DNA of 64,000 nt from Strongylocentrotus droebachiensis (taxonomy: Eukaryota > Echinodermata > Echinoidea > Camarodonta > Strongylocentrotidae), in NCBI GenBank assembly GCA_035222895.1, contig JAVYIG010000697.1, forward strand, positions 1-64,000, written 5' to 3'. Position numbers and translations under genes: made by a program. The notes under the pieces are model-generated. The model searched no databases. It saw only the letters and a list, made by a program, of their open reading frames with translations, and was not told the DNA's origin. Of the stretch, positions 32,801 through 44,158 are shown piece by piece; the first letter of the stretch is position 1, and every line of letters begins with the position of its first letter.

Positions 32801-35800
32801 ATAATGATATGATAACATCACCAATTATCATCTCACCTAAAGCTATCTCCTGCTAACATCCACAGGCCATGATTTCTTAGGTTCTAGGAAACCATGTATT
32901 ATGTACCTCTGCCATTATCTCAGACGAAAATATACTTAATTACATCTCTAATTATCATCTCACCTAAAGCTATTCTCCGGCTGACATCCATTGGTCCTGG
33001 TTTCTCTGGTTCTAGAACCAAGGTATTGTTATCTATCTCTGCCATTCTCTCAGACCAAAATATACTTAATTACATCACTAATTATCATCTCACCTAAAGC
33101 AATCCTCCGGCTGACATCCATTGGTCCTGGTTTCTCTGGTTCTAGAACCCATGTATTGTTATCTATCTCTGCCATTCTCTCAGACCTAAATATACTTAAT
33201 TACATCACTAATTATCATCTCACCTAAAGCAATCCTCCGGCTGACATCCATTGGTCCTGGTTTCTCTGGTTCTAGAACCCATGTATTGTTATCTATCTCT
33301 GCCATTCTCTCAGACCAAAATATACTTAATTACATCACTAATTATCATCTCACCTAAAGCAATCCTCCGGCTGACATCCATTGGTCCTGGTTTTTCTGGT
33401 TCTAATACCCATGTATTGTTATCTATCTCTGCCATTCTCTCAGACCAAAATATACTTAATTACATCACTAATTATCATCTCACCTAAAGCAATCCTCCGG
33501 CTGACATCCATTGGTCCTGGTTTTTCTGGTTCTAATACCCATGTATTGTTATCTATCTCTGCCATTCTCTCAGACCAAAATATACTTAATTACATCACTA
33601 ATTATCATCTCACCTAAAGCAATCCTCCGGCTGACATCCATTGGTCCTGGTTTCTCTGGTTCTAGAACCAAGGTATTGTTATCTATCTCTGCCATTCTCT
33701 CAGACCAAAATATACTTAATTACATCACTAATTATCATCTCACCTAAAGCAATCCTCCGGCTGACATCCATTGGTCCTGGTTTCTCTGGTTCTAGAACCA
33801 AGGTATTGTTATCTATCTCTGCCATTCTCTCAGACCAAAATATACTTAATTACATCACTAATTATCATCTCACCTAAAGCAATCCTCCGGCTGACATCCA
33901 TTGGTCCTCGTTTCTCTGGTTCTAGAACCCATGTATTGTTATCTATCTCTGCCATTCTCTCAGACCAAAATATACTTAATTACATCACTAATTATCATCT
34001 CACCTAAAGCAATCCTCCGGCTGACATCCATTGGTCCTGGTTTCTCTGGTTCTAGAACCAAGGTATTGTTATCTATCTCTGCCATTCTCTCAGACCAAAA
34101 TATACTTAATTACATCACTAATTATCATCTCACCTAAAGCAATCCTCCGGCTGACATCCATTGGTCCTGGTTTCTCTGGTTCTAGAACCAAGGTATTGTT
34201 ATCTATCTCTGCCATTCTCTCAGACCAAAATATACTTAATTACATCACTAATTATCATCTCACCTAAAGCAATCCTCCGGCTGACATCCATTGGTCCTCG
34301 TTTCTCTGGTTCTAGAACCCATGTATTGTTATCTATCTCTGCCATTCTCTCAGACCAAAATATACTTAATTATCATCTCACCTAAAGCAATCCTCCGGCT
34401 GACATCCATTGGTCCTGGTTTCTCTGGTTCTAGAACCCATGTATTGTTATCTATCTCTGCCATCTCCTCCCAGAATGATCTATACTTCAGCAGGAATCCC
34501 TCAAACTGTGTGATTACATCATGGAGGCAAAGCTTCAACAGAAATAAAGAGGCCAGATATAGAGAAAGAAACTGTTAATTTAAGACTTTTTATATTTGAT
34601 TATTTGGTCAGCCGCATATAAGGACCATCTCCTTTCTGGCTGCTACCAGCATTAGCAATTTCCCTTGTGTTTTTAACAATATTTATTCATGTTTGTAAAT
34701 TGATTCTGTGTTTATCTATGTTAGTAACTGTAAATGTGTGATACTTTGTATACTGCTTTTTTTATTACCCTGTATGTTTTTTCATTCCTTGGCAAAATAA
34801 GTTCAATTGAATTGAATTGAATTTGCCAAACAAATAATACCTTAGCATCAAGCAAGGATTGAACCCATGCCCTTTCATAGGAGAGACAAGAGCCTTAACC
34901 AATGTACCGCCAAAGGCTCCCACGACATCTTAATCAATCATATTACAACACTTTTTCACATTATTGACAAAAAGTAAACCAAGTTACATTAGTAGTAGAA
35001 CAAAATTACTTTTAACAAAGTTTCTTTTGCATCTTTTCATGTAAAAAAATAAATCATAAATGATGTAATACAGAATTGATAACTGCATGTGAATAAATTT
35101 ATTAGGGTAAGACTGCACAAACTTATCTGCCACTCTTGTACCAAAGTATACAATTTTAGAAATTATCAAACAGTAATGAATACAAACTTCAGGAGCTGCG
35201 ATATAGCTTCCTCATGAGATGTTTGGTTTCCTAAAATAACGAATTTTCTAGACAGTTTGCTTTTCATCCTTGCTTTAAGTACACATATCTCACTGATGAC
35301 TTCAATCTTCGTCTCTCCTTCCCCTTCTCTCCTAATATCTGTAATAAATCCCTACCTTTGGTGTCCAATGCAGTTGAAAATCATCCTGCAGGGCGGTAGC
35401 ACAGACTGGAGGATTTGATGGGTGCTAAAGTGAATGGAAAATTTTGGATAAAGGAGTGGAAAGATTTATACTTCTAGTTCTAAGAATTGTTATTCATGTT
35501 TTATCCCTTGCATGTACTATTGCTATCAAAGAGACAGTCATTCAAATCAACCTTGACCCAAAACAACTAACCACAAAAGCAATGTAATCTAGAATACCCC
35601 TAATAGGTGACAATATCAATTCATTTTGAAATAGTTAATTTCACGTTCTCATTGCATTCCAAAATCGATGCCATGCCACTAGGATATTCTCAAATGAAAT
35701 TAAGCTATCAATATAATAAAAAGCAATGAAAATAATGCGTATAAATACAAGAAAATTATCATTGATCTAACTAGAGTTTCTAAAGTGTAAACCTTGAGTT

Positions 35801-38800
35801 AAATGTTTTCTAAGACCATGTTTGTAGACTTACCTCTTGATGAACCTGAACAGTAACATTGTGTGTCTTATCTGATGAGTAATTGCAGGTCAACTCAAAC
35901 TGACTTAAGTCTGACTCCAGATTTGTAACCCTGTAGAAAACAACATGATTCAGTTTTCCAATAAGATGGGTTAGAAGGTAGTGTCAGCTATTAAATCATA
36001 TATAGTTTATTGCTAAGCAATTGTAGTATAGAACATAATAAATTGATTTCTTTGGGTACACAATTAATACAATATGCATTGGAAACTAAGGTAAAATATA
36101 CATGTACAATTCCATGCTAATATTATTCTCTATTATATTTTTTCAATAAATAGTCGTTTCACTTTAAATAAATCAGTTGTGAGGTCTAGAATTCCCATCA
36201 CTTGTAGAAGCCACGGGATTTCATTTAACTGCAGAATGAATTGTATGTAAGTTGGTCATGATTGTTGAAGAAATAGAGAGAGAGAGAGAGAGTGAAGGTC
36301 CGGATTCTGGAATGTGCTATTTGATGGTAGAGAGTGATTTAATTCAGCTGTACCAAGGATTAAATTGTCTTGGCTTGGTATTCTGCTGATGAAAAGGAAG
36401 TTATAACCATGCACCTGTTTCAGGTTCTGTGCATAATGGCATTGAGGGTTGCTGTAGCAGTCTGAGAATTAGCAACACCTCAATTTGAAGCCATGAGGTA
36501 CACAGTCTTTAAGTTCTGCTCGCCAGACATTACTGATTTTCTGACTTTATTTCTGAGCAGAAATGGCTGATATTCATTCAAAACAAGGAGGCAGAAGATC
36601 TTGTATTGCTTAGAGTACTGCATTGAGGTTAGTTAATAACATTTATTTGCTGTTATGTTGATTCATGTTTATATTTCCTCTGTGGAAACATTCAAATATC
36701 AAAACTTATTTTGCAGCAAACTGGTCACTGATGTTTATGTTTGAACCTGATATGAAATTAGGGTCTTACTTGTTCATAAATGAGACATGCGTAATGCGTA
36801 ATTGCAATTATTTATAATTACCATCTGACACTAACACTAGCAACTACAATAAACATAAAACAACAAAACAAAACAAATTCTACCAAAAAAGGCATTCTAA
36901 GAAGTTGGTAAGCAACTTTTCTCTTAATAGAGGACGGACAATTCATGATGACAGAAATAGAAGAGGTGAAATGGTTTGAGAATTGAAGGCAATTAACAGA
37001 TCCAATTCAAATTTAGTCAAGTTGACTTTGGAGGGCCTATAAATAATGATCATCTCTGAAATAATGTATGGGCATTCATTAACAAAGTGAGGTGCTACAT
37101 AGATGAATCACATAAAGAAGGGAGAACACAAACAAACAAACAAACATGACTCAAGATAAAAATGAGATTGCTCACATTTCCCAGCCCAATGTTTCCACTT
37201 CTTCAACCAGCCTCTGATACAGTGGTGAATCATCCACTACCCCATGAGAAGGGGTACCAGTCTTGCTGGCCTTGATGTTATCAAACAGACTGCATACTTC
37301 TTGCATGAAGGCTTTGGGATCGACAGCAGACTTTAGCCTGCTCTCCAGTGTGCCTTGAACCTTGCTGAGGTGATGCACTAATCTCCAGTCTCCCCGAACA
37401 CTGAACAAAAAAAATATATATAATTGATCGAAAGAAAGCAATAACAACATATTTGTCATTTAAATTTGCCATTTAGAATACAATGTACCTTTTATATCAC
37501 TTTATAACAAAACAAAATATATATCATCGGTATTGGTTTGTTAGCAAGTTTTATGTACGATATATGAAAAAACATGTATATAGTCTAGACATCTTTCTAG
37601 CTAAGGATATTTCAATTTAATTTCAATTTCATTCCACAAATTCAAATCTAGAACAATATATGAAAATATCACATTAAACAATGAAATTTACATAAATAAG
37701 TGGAGTTTAAAAAATAAGTTCATTATAGTAGATATATATATTACATAGGTAATATAGATTATCTTAACCATAAGCATACAGGATCCAGGTGGTTGCTTTT
37801 ATTAAAGACTATGGAATTGAGAAAACTCGGTGGTCGATCACTAGTCAATGGGTTAAAAACAACATTGACTGCATCAGGGAAATTACAGTAGACACACAAT
37901 GTTCTAACCTGGCATGTTTGATGTTCTTGTCTCTTGGAAGCTCGATCTGAATTTGGGATTCTTCCCCCTGGATTGTAAAGAAATAGAAAGGGTTTGTTAC
38001 AATGAATGATGGACAAGCTGGCCGACCGACATCATACATCTCGGCGAGTTCAAACTTCTGCATTGATATAGTACTACACAAGAATCGAGCGAGAATACAG
38101 ATAAAGCAACATAGATCTATCTATGCGTATCCTTCTTGCTCCCTCGACGAGAGGACTCTACCCAACAATAACCCACTCTCTCTCTCCTTTTTTTGTCCTT
38201 TAAAATTTTCTCCTTAGACCTAGACTAGATCTAGATCTAGATCTAGATCTATATCTTTCTTTTCTTTTCCCTCTCCTTTCTCTTTCTTTCTTCTTTTCTT
38301 TTCCTTTCCCTTTTTAATTTTTTAATTTCTTTCCCTCTCATTTTCCCCCTACCCCTTTCTCATTTTTACCAATGGCAGTGCAATTTTACAGACTAGGTAG
38401 CTGAGCCGAGGGGGGGGGGGGGGTTGCATGTTGCACCCCCCCCCCCCCACAAACACACCCCTTTTATAGCGACGCCCCTGTGAATGGATCTATTTAACAG
38501 TCACCTTACTAATACTGTATAGTCTATTGGGTTTTTCCTACGAAAGCTGCCACACCGAGAATATGCAAATATGTAATGTCATTATCTATATGGAGTCGAT
38601 CTACGATACTCCACAGAACTTTGGGCGGGTGGCGGCGGCCTGGCTTTCAGCGCAGTGAGGGTCGAAGATGCATTAATTGATGAATTGATAATGATAGTCG
38701 TACAGGAGTGTTGGTGGTCAATACAATGCAAATACTCACTCCAACTCTGATCAAGCCTGTCCATACTGTCTTTTCCAGGTTCTGAGGAATGAGAATATGC

Positions 38801-38820
38801 CAGTTGCCGTGTTCTGTCAT
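29892..38820 (-). CDS. FANCL: Fanconi anaemia complementation group L, RING E3 ubiquitin ligase
   Basis: FANCL is the catalytic subunit of the nuclear Fanconi core complex. With UBE2T it monoubiquitinates FANCD2 and FANCI for DNA crosslink repair. Coding exons: 38820-38740, 37967-37909, 37400-37176, 35930-35834, 35424-35356, 34532-34382, 32344-32261, 31707-31580, 30901-30785 and 30011-29892. All phases agree, giving 376 residues (human 375). The N-terminal ELF-like region begins MTEHGNWHILIPQN. The central double-RWD (URD) region includes LVEEVETLGWEM, NNTWVLEPEKP and SRRIALG. The C-terminal RING has Cys304-x2-Cys307, Cys321, Cys326, His331, Cys334, Cys361 and Cys364, with the E2-contact residues Ile306 and Trp338. 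Intron 6 contains a tandem array built from exon 6 itself, so the exon 6 donor is repeated many times. Confidence 0.95.
32700..34460 (-). repeat. 130-bp tandem array of FANCL exon 6 end plus splice donor
   Basis: Eleven units of 130 bp (anchors every 130 bp from 32991 to 34291) and a 118-bp unit anchored at 34409 that overlaps the true exon 6. Two diverged copies lie near 32715 and 32847. Read on the minus strand, each unit carries about 83 bp of exon 6 (ATGGCAGAGATAGATAACAA through GATTGCTTTAG), the donor GTGAGATG, and about 47 bp of intron. Marker variants form a higher-order pattern: units at 33641, 33771 and 33901 repeat as a block at 34031, 34161 and 34291. Readthrough past the real donor meets a stop within 12 codons. 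Confidence 0.92.
34600..34822 (+). mobile_element. 3' end of a non-LTR element or SINE, (AATTG)n tail
   Basis: The sequence ends in TTCCTTGGCAAAATAAGTTC then AATTGAATTGAATTGAAT. This is a typical LINE 3' UTR followed by short tandem repeats. No ORF survives. It lies in FANCL intron 5. Confidence 0.5.
34850..34922 (-). pseudogene. tRNA-like sequence, probably a SINE head
   Basis: On the minus strand there is an A-box-like TGGCGGTACATTGGTTAAGG and, about 35 bases on, a B-box-like GGGTTCAATCC. The stems are imperfect and no full cloverleaf was formed by eye. It is a tRNA-derived SINE fragment or a decayed tRNA. Confidence 0.4.
38218..38350. repeat. (GATCTA)n and pyrimidine-rich low-complexity tract
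   Basis: TAGATC repeats at 38222-38252, followed by a long CT-rich stretch to about 38360, within FANCL intron 1. Confidence 0.6.
38410..38448. repeat. G14/C13 inverted homopolymer pair
   Basis: A run of 14 G and a run of 13 C are separated by TTGCATGTTGCA, making a potential hairpin in FANCL intron 1. Such runs are also prone to assembly error. Confidence 0.55.
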
Positions 38821-39623
38821 TTTAAAAAGTTGTTCTCTGTCTTATATTTGGCGGGGCCGGCTGGGCTTCAAAATAAAAGCAGAAGGTAAATGCTCTCATT
38901 TGATTGATAGAGGGCGTGATGTCTCTGATGCATATGCTCTGATGGATCTCGTACGGAAACGATACCCTAAAAGCAAATTGGGGTCAGGATCCATCCCCTC
39001 ATGGCATGTAGGGGCATTCATTGTGAGGAAATTAGGATATTATTTTATTTTCATTTTTACCGCCAAAATGCTGAACTAACCCCTTGCCATTTTTGGCAAA
39101 AAGTGGTGTTTTCCGAATGTTTACAAGATTTGCCCCTAATAGCCCCTTTCAAAGGCAAATAGGGGTCAGGATCCATCTCATGGCATGTAGGGGCATTCAT
39201 TGTGAGTGAATTAGGATATCTTATATTTTCATTTTTACAGCCAAAATGCTGAATTAACCCCTTGCCCTTTTGTGCTCTGGAATCTGTCTGATCCCAGCGC
39301 TCGAGATCCTAGATAAGATCTCTATGCTCTGATCTTGCTAAAACGGTTGCCTTAACCTCCGAAATCGGTGTAAATTATTTTGCGACTCATAATTAAGAAG
39401 GCCAGGTATATTATATTCCTCTTCCCCATAATTTGTATTGATATTTGCAAATTTAAACAATAAACAAACTAATTGTATTCATATTATATAGGCCAAATAA
39501 GCCTATCCCTAATAGACAAAGAGGTGTATTCAAACCATTACAGATCAGGGGGCACGGCCTCTCACAAATACCAATCTGGCATGGAATTGAATAAAAAATG
39601 AAGATCTTTAATTTACTTAACAG

Positions 39624-39787
39624 CAGGCGCGTAGCCAGAGTTTGATGTTTGGGGGGGCACATACATGTAATCGATCGAGGTAAAAAAAGGGGTCTACAAA
39701 ATTTCAACCGATCCTGGAAATTTTAGGGGGGGCACGTGCCCCCCCCCCCCCCCCGTGCCCCCCCCCCCCCCCGTGGCTACGCGCCTG
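39624..39787. mobile_element. 164-bp hAT-like MITE with CTTAACAG duplication
   Basis: The ends are CAGGCGCGTAGCCA and TGGCTACGCGCCTG, exact inverted complements. The 8-bp CTTAACAG is present on both sides (39616-39623 and 39788-39795). The matching place in the other duplicate (42232-42239) has a single CTTAACAG and no element. The interior has long C-runs. Confidence 0.8.
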
Positions 39788-39835
39788 CTTAACAGAGGCG
39801 CCTAGCCAGGAGGGTGGGGGCGGTCGCCCCATAGG

Positions 39836-39878
39836 GAGAGAGAGAGAGAGAAAGAGAGAGAAGAGAGAAAAGACTAAA
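39836..39878. repeat. (GA)n microsatellite
   Basis: An imperfect GA dinucleotide tract. The counterpart in the second duplicate, at 42318-42371, is longer. Confidence 0.7.
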
Positions 39879-39930
39879 GGACGTAGGAAGAAAATGGAGC
39901 AGACAAAGAACATGACAAAGACTGTGTTAA

Positions 39931-40213
39931 ATAAAGTAATACCATATGGCACTTGTGTTTAAAGGAGAGTTGGTTTCTGTGGCCAAGAAAAGTTCTATCT
40001 ATATGTAAATGAGACAAAATGTGAAGGTATAGAAAATCCACATTTTTAATCACGAGTTAAATTATATGTTGATATGTGTATGTGTTTTTACGCGTAGATC
40101 ATAATCAAAATATTATACACGGTTCAGCATTTGCTCAAAAAGCTATATAGACCAAACGTACCATAACTCGACTGTCTCCAATAACATTGATAGCGGCTTC
40201 GGAGAGGATCTCC
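39931..40213. repeat. Direct duplication, copy 1
   Basis: It is near identical to 40448-40742, with shared blocks such as ATACCATATGGCACTTGTGT, ATGTGAAGGTATAGAAAATC and CGACTGTCTCCAATAACATT. The second copy has an extra 12 bases (ATGATTAAGGAA) near 40670. The offset is about 517 bp. Confidence 0.8.
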
Positions 40214-40447
40214 TAGTAAACCGATACACGACTTTTTGTTAGCAATGGAATCCAATGACCGGGGTAATATGTAAGGCGTTTAGACACATAGGAGCTCTAT
40301 ACAAACGTGACTATTATCTTTAAACTTGAAATCCATTTTACATAACCCAAGAAAATGTCAGACAAAATCCATTAAACTATAATTCCAAAGCCTGTGCCTA
40401 AATTAAAAACTTTAAAAACCACCTAATAACCATCAATGACATGGGAG

Positions 40448-40742
40448 ATAAAGTAATACCATATGGCACTTGTGTTTAAAGGAGAGTTGGTTTCTGTGGC
40501 CAAGAAAAGTTCTATCTATATGTAAATGAGACAAAATGTGAAGGTATAGAAAATCCACATTTTTAATCACGAGTTAAATTATATGTTGATATGTGTATGT
40601 GTTTTTACGCGTAGATCATAATTAAAATATTATACACGGTTCAGCATTTGCTCAAAAAGCTATATAGACCATGATTAAGGAACAACGTACCATAACTCGA
40701 CTGTCTCCAATAACATTGATAGCTGCTTCGGAGAGGATCTCT
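40448..40742. repeat. Direct duplication, copy 2
   Basis: This is the partner of 39931-40213. On the minus strand its left part reads in frame EILSEAAINVIGDSRVM and then a GTACGT donor-like site. A single synonymous change separates the two copies in that stretch. Whether it is a real exon is uncertain. Confidence 0.75.
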
Positions 40743-40759
40743 GTGGTAACAACATTTCC

Positions 40760-41045
40760 CATACGATGAGGTAGAGTAATTGAGTGCCTAAAACCCTTGG
40801 GCTTCCGGGGGCTCCGACCCCTGAACCCCACGCCAATTAGGGACCTGCCAGTGTCACAATTAGGTATCAAAATAATGCTTATCTGACCGTAATTAAATGT
40901 CTAAAAACCCTGAACTTCGGGGGCTCTGCCCCTGGACCCCGCCGAGGGCCCTAAGGCGGACCCCTGATTGCTAATCTGACCGTAAATTATTGCCTTAAAC
41001 CCCTGAGCTTCCGGGGCGGACAAGGTATCAACATAATATGTTCAT
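40760..41045. repeat. CTGACCGTAATTTAATGCC repeat family
   Basis: Blocks such as ATCTGACCGTAATTAAATG, CTTCGGGGGCTCTGCCCCTG and GGCGGACCCCTGATTGCTAA recur in tandem here. A further copy is at 45405-45530. The consensus contains a GGGGCTCTGCCCC-like palindrome. Confidence 0.55.
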
Positions 41046-41170
41046 CTGACCGCAGGCGCGTAGCCAGGGAGGCAGTATGGTCCCCCAAAAAACGCCGGCC
41101 AAAAAAATAGAGGAGTGAAAAGGAAGAGGACGTATGAAGAAAAGGGTGTAGACAAAGAACATTTTTGATA

Positions 41171-41450
41171 TTCAGACAAGGATTAAGAGTCGAGAACATT
41201 ACAACGATTGGTCTTCTTTCTCTAAAAAAATTAATAAAACGTCAAAGGGGGGGGGGGAAACGAAATTTAGACAAGGATTAAGAGTCGAGAACGGTACAAC
41301 GAATCGTCTTCTTTCTCTAAAGATTTAGTGAAACGTAAAATCTTTCGCGCTTCGCGCGGGAGGGGGAAACTGAATTTAGACGAAGATTAGGAGTCGATAA
41401 CACGACACAACGAATCGTCTTCTTTCTCGAAATGTCAAAGCTTCCGCACT
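41171..41450. repeat. Approx. 100-bp tandem repeat, three copies
   Basis: TTTAGACAAGGATTAAGAGT or a close variant, followed by CGAGAAC, ACAACGAATCGTCTTCTTTC and AACGTCAAAG, occurs three times here and once more at 42797-42875. The right ends carry CTTCCGCGCTTCGCGC-like hairpins. Confidence 0.6.
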
Positions 41451-41639
41451 TCGCGGAGGAGGGTGGGTGGAAACACGCCCCTCCCTGCACCCACCCCCCT
41501 AATTACATCACTGCTGGTCACCATTATGTACCAATATTTGGCTCGCATAATTTCAAATTTGGGCCCCCCCCCTAAGAAATCCTGGATCCGCGCCTGGGGT
41601 TTAAACCCCCTAAACCCCCCGTAGATCCGCGCCTGCCCC

Positions 41640-42324
41640 CTCATGGCATGTAGGGGAATTCATTGTGAGGAAATTAGGATATTATTTTATTTTCATTTTA
41701 CCGCCAAAATGCTGAACTAACCCCTTGCCATTTTGTGCAAAAAGTGGTGTTTTCCGAATTTTTACAAGATTTGCACCTAAGCCCCTTTCAAAGGCAAATG
41801 GGGGTCAAGATCCATCTCATGGCATGTAGGGGCATTCATTGTGAGGAAATTAGGATATTCATATATTAACATTCTTACCGCCAAAATGCTGAACTAACCC
41901 CTTGCCATTTTGTGCTCCAACCTGTCTGATCCACATCCCAGCGCTCGAGATCCTAGATAAGATCTAGGCCTATATATGCTCTGATCTTGCTAAAACGGTT
42001 GTAAATTATTTTGCGACTCATTTACAGACGCATAATTAAGAAGGCCAGGTTTATGTATCCCTCTTCCCCATAATTTGTATTGATACTTGCAAATTTAATA
42101 AACAAACTAACTGTATTCATATTATAAAGGCCAAATAAGCCTATCCCTAAAGAGTTCATATTCAAACCATTACAGATCAGGGGGCACGGCCTCCCACAAA
42201 TACCAAATCTGGCATGGAGATCTTTATTTTACTTAACAGAGGCGCCTAGCTAGGAGGGTGGGGGTGGTCGCCCCCCCAACAAAAACAAAACAAAACAAAA
42301 CAACGCCGGCCCCATAGGGAGAGA

Positions 42325-42370
<46 letters not shown>

Positions 42371-42438
42371 AGAAAAGACTAAAGGACGTAGGAAGAAAAA
42401 GGAGCAGACAAAGAACATGACAAAGACTGTGTTAAAAA
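41640..42438. repeat. Segmental duplication, copy 2
   Basis: This is the partner of 38997-39935, offset about 2.64 kb early in the copies. It has the empty site for the MITE and a private insertion of (AACAA)n-like sequence near 42278-42305. Confidence 0.75.
42318..42371. repeat. (GA)n microsatellite
   Basis: A nearly pure GA tract, longer than its duplicate at 39836-39878. Confidence 0.75.
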
Positions 42439-42879
42439 GATTATAAAGGAAACAACAGTTATGCATCATAATTATTATCTTTTATTTAAACATGTATATT
42501 GTGAAATGAGCTTTGAATTTTTATAGCCATCAGCCCGGCCCAGTTCAGCTCGACATAACATATATCATGAGTATACCTACACAATATGACTATCGAGTTC
42601 CTCGGATATAATAATGCGGCAAATAATGTCATATTTCCCGCAAGCAATAATGGAAATCTTATGATGAAATGCTGATTGTTTTGGGGATTGGTTGATTTAA
42701 ACGTCAATATATTTATCAAATTCATGATGCTAGTTTCCTTTAAAAAAAAAATAATTTAAATCTTTTATAACAATGAATCAAATATTATTTTGAAAATTCA
42801 GACAAGGGTTAAGAGTCGAGGACGGTACACGAATCGTCTTTTTTCTCTAATATTTTAATGAAACGTCAAAGCTTCCGCG

Positions 42880-43420
42880 CTCCGCACGGATGGGGAAAAA
42901 CTCTCCTCTCCCTGCACTCAACCCCCAACCCCCTAGAGAGGCGCGCTTTGCGTGCTCTGTAAGTGATTTGCCCCCCCTAAATAAAATCCTAGCTACGCGG
43001 TTGATTAACAACTCTTTAATTGTCAAGTACATGATCTGTCTTAAACAGGTATGTTTGCATTTTTATATTTCATGTGGATTTTCAGTGTTCTTGGATGCAC
43101 AAATTTCTACTAAACGTATCATTTATTACTTCATAATCTACTCTAATGTCTATTTAAATGATTATTGTCTTATCTTTGCATATTTGTGAAGTTGAATTCT
43201 CTTTCATATTTCTACTTATTGTACCAGTAAGTGCTTTGGTAGTTTTTGTCATGCCTTTTGTATGATTGTACATGTAAGTATTCTATTCATTATTGCATCC
43301 AGGGGGGGGGGGGGGGGGGAGGTACTCAGATTTGATTCGGCCTGGGAGGCTGGGATGTGCCGCTCAAGCCTCGAAACCCCTACCCATTTTTAAGGGTCAT
43401 TTTGGCAGAAAAAGGTATCA
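42880..43420. other. Intergenic repeat-rich stretch
   Basis: It includes a G-run at about 43303-43319 and decayed fragments ending in TAGCTACGCGGTTGATTAAC-like sequence related to the local MITE ends. No gene was recognised. Confidence 0.4.
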
Positions 43421-43469
43421 ATTTTTAGGGATTTTTCTCGAAAGATTTTTCTAAAAGATACTCGTATTA

Positions 43470-43745
43470 CTTTGACAAGTGCCCCTTCCCCTCTTGATAA
43501 GTGCTCTTTTCATCTCTTATAAATGCCCCTGTTATTTTGACACGTCCCCCTTTTCCTTCCTAATAAATGCTCTTTTTCCTTCTTATAAATGCCTCTTCCC
43601 CTTTTCATTATTACCCCTTTTCATCTTTGATAAGTGCCCCGTGTATTTTAATATGTGCGGCAAATGTTAAATTCTTTTTGATAAGAGCCACTTCCCCCTT
43701 CTCATAAAAGCCCCCTTTCACCTCCGATAAATGCCCCAATTAAAA
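43470..43745. repeat. Degenerate tandem repeat, about 28-30 bp unit
   Basis: The phrase GATAAGTGCCCCTTTTC with variants (ATAAATGCCCCT, ACACGTCCCCCTTTTC) recurs at near-regular spacing about nine times. Copies are well diverged. Confidence 0.5.
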
Positions 43746-44158
43746 TCTGATACCAAAAAATTGTATATTTTCGCTTTGAGATTTCCCTTTGAAGGTGCCC
43801 TTTTTTGTTGGTCCCCCCCCCCACACTTTGGAAGTCGCTCCGCCGCCTCTGCACATGATTTATTCATGTTAATGAAATATGATATCATCTCTTAGTCTTA
43901 TTATCAATACATTTTTTACGGGATAAATACTTTATCAAGAACAAAGTATATTATAATTTATTGTCACATTATTACGGTAGTATAGTATTATAAAAAAGCG
44001 ACTACCTGACTGATTGATGATTTTATTTATTGACCTTTACATGTATCGGGTGATGAAAGCGTGTGACGAACGTGAAATCTTTCTTAGATGTTTGCAGCCA
44101 TATTAAAAGAGAAAGGAAACTGTCAATAAAGTGACCGATGTTCGTTAATTGTTAAAAA

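Larger units (their letters stand above)
38997..39935. repeat. Segmental duplication, copy 1
   Basis: It shares an ordered series of near-identical blocks with 41640-42438: CATGGCATGTAGGGGCATTC, CCGCCAAAATGCTGAACTAA, GCGCTCGAGATCCTAGATAA, GGCCAAATAAGCCTATCCCT, a (GA)n tract and GACTAAAGGACGTAGGAAGA. Inside each copy the CATGGCATGTAGGGG block occurs twice. Copy 1 contains an extra MITE at 39624-39787 that is absent from copy 2. Confidence 0.75.

Noticed and set aside
32894-34578. A series of overlapping 78-codon frames on the plus strand, and a CRISPR-like regular array
   Set aside because: They are by-products of the 130-bp repeat, which derives from FANCL exon 6 on the other strand. A CRISPR array would have short repeats with unique spacers; here the whole unit is repeated.
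34850-34922. A functional tRNA gene
   Set aside because: A-box and B-box-like motifs are present, but the stems do not pair well and there is no convincing anticodon arm. A SINE remnant is more likely.
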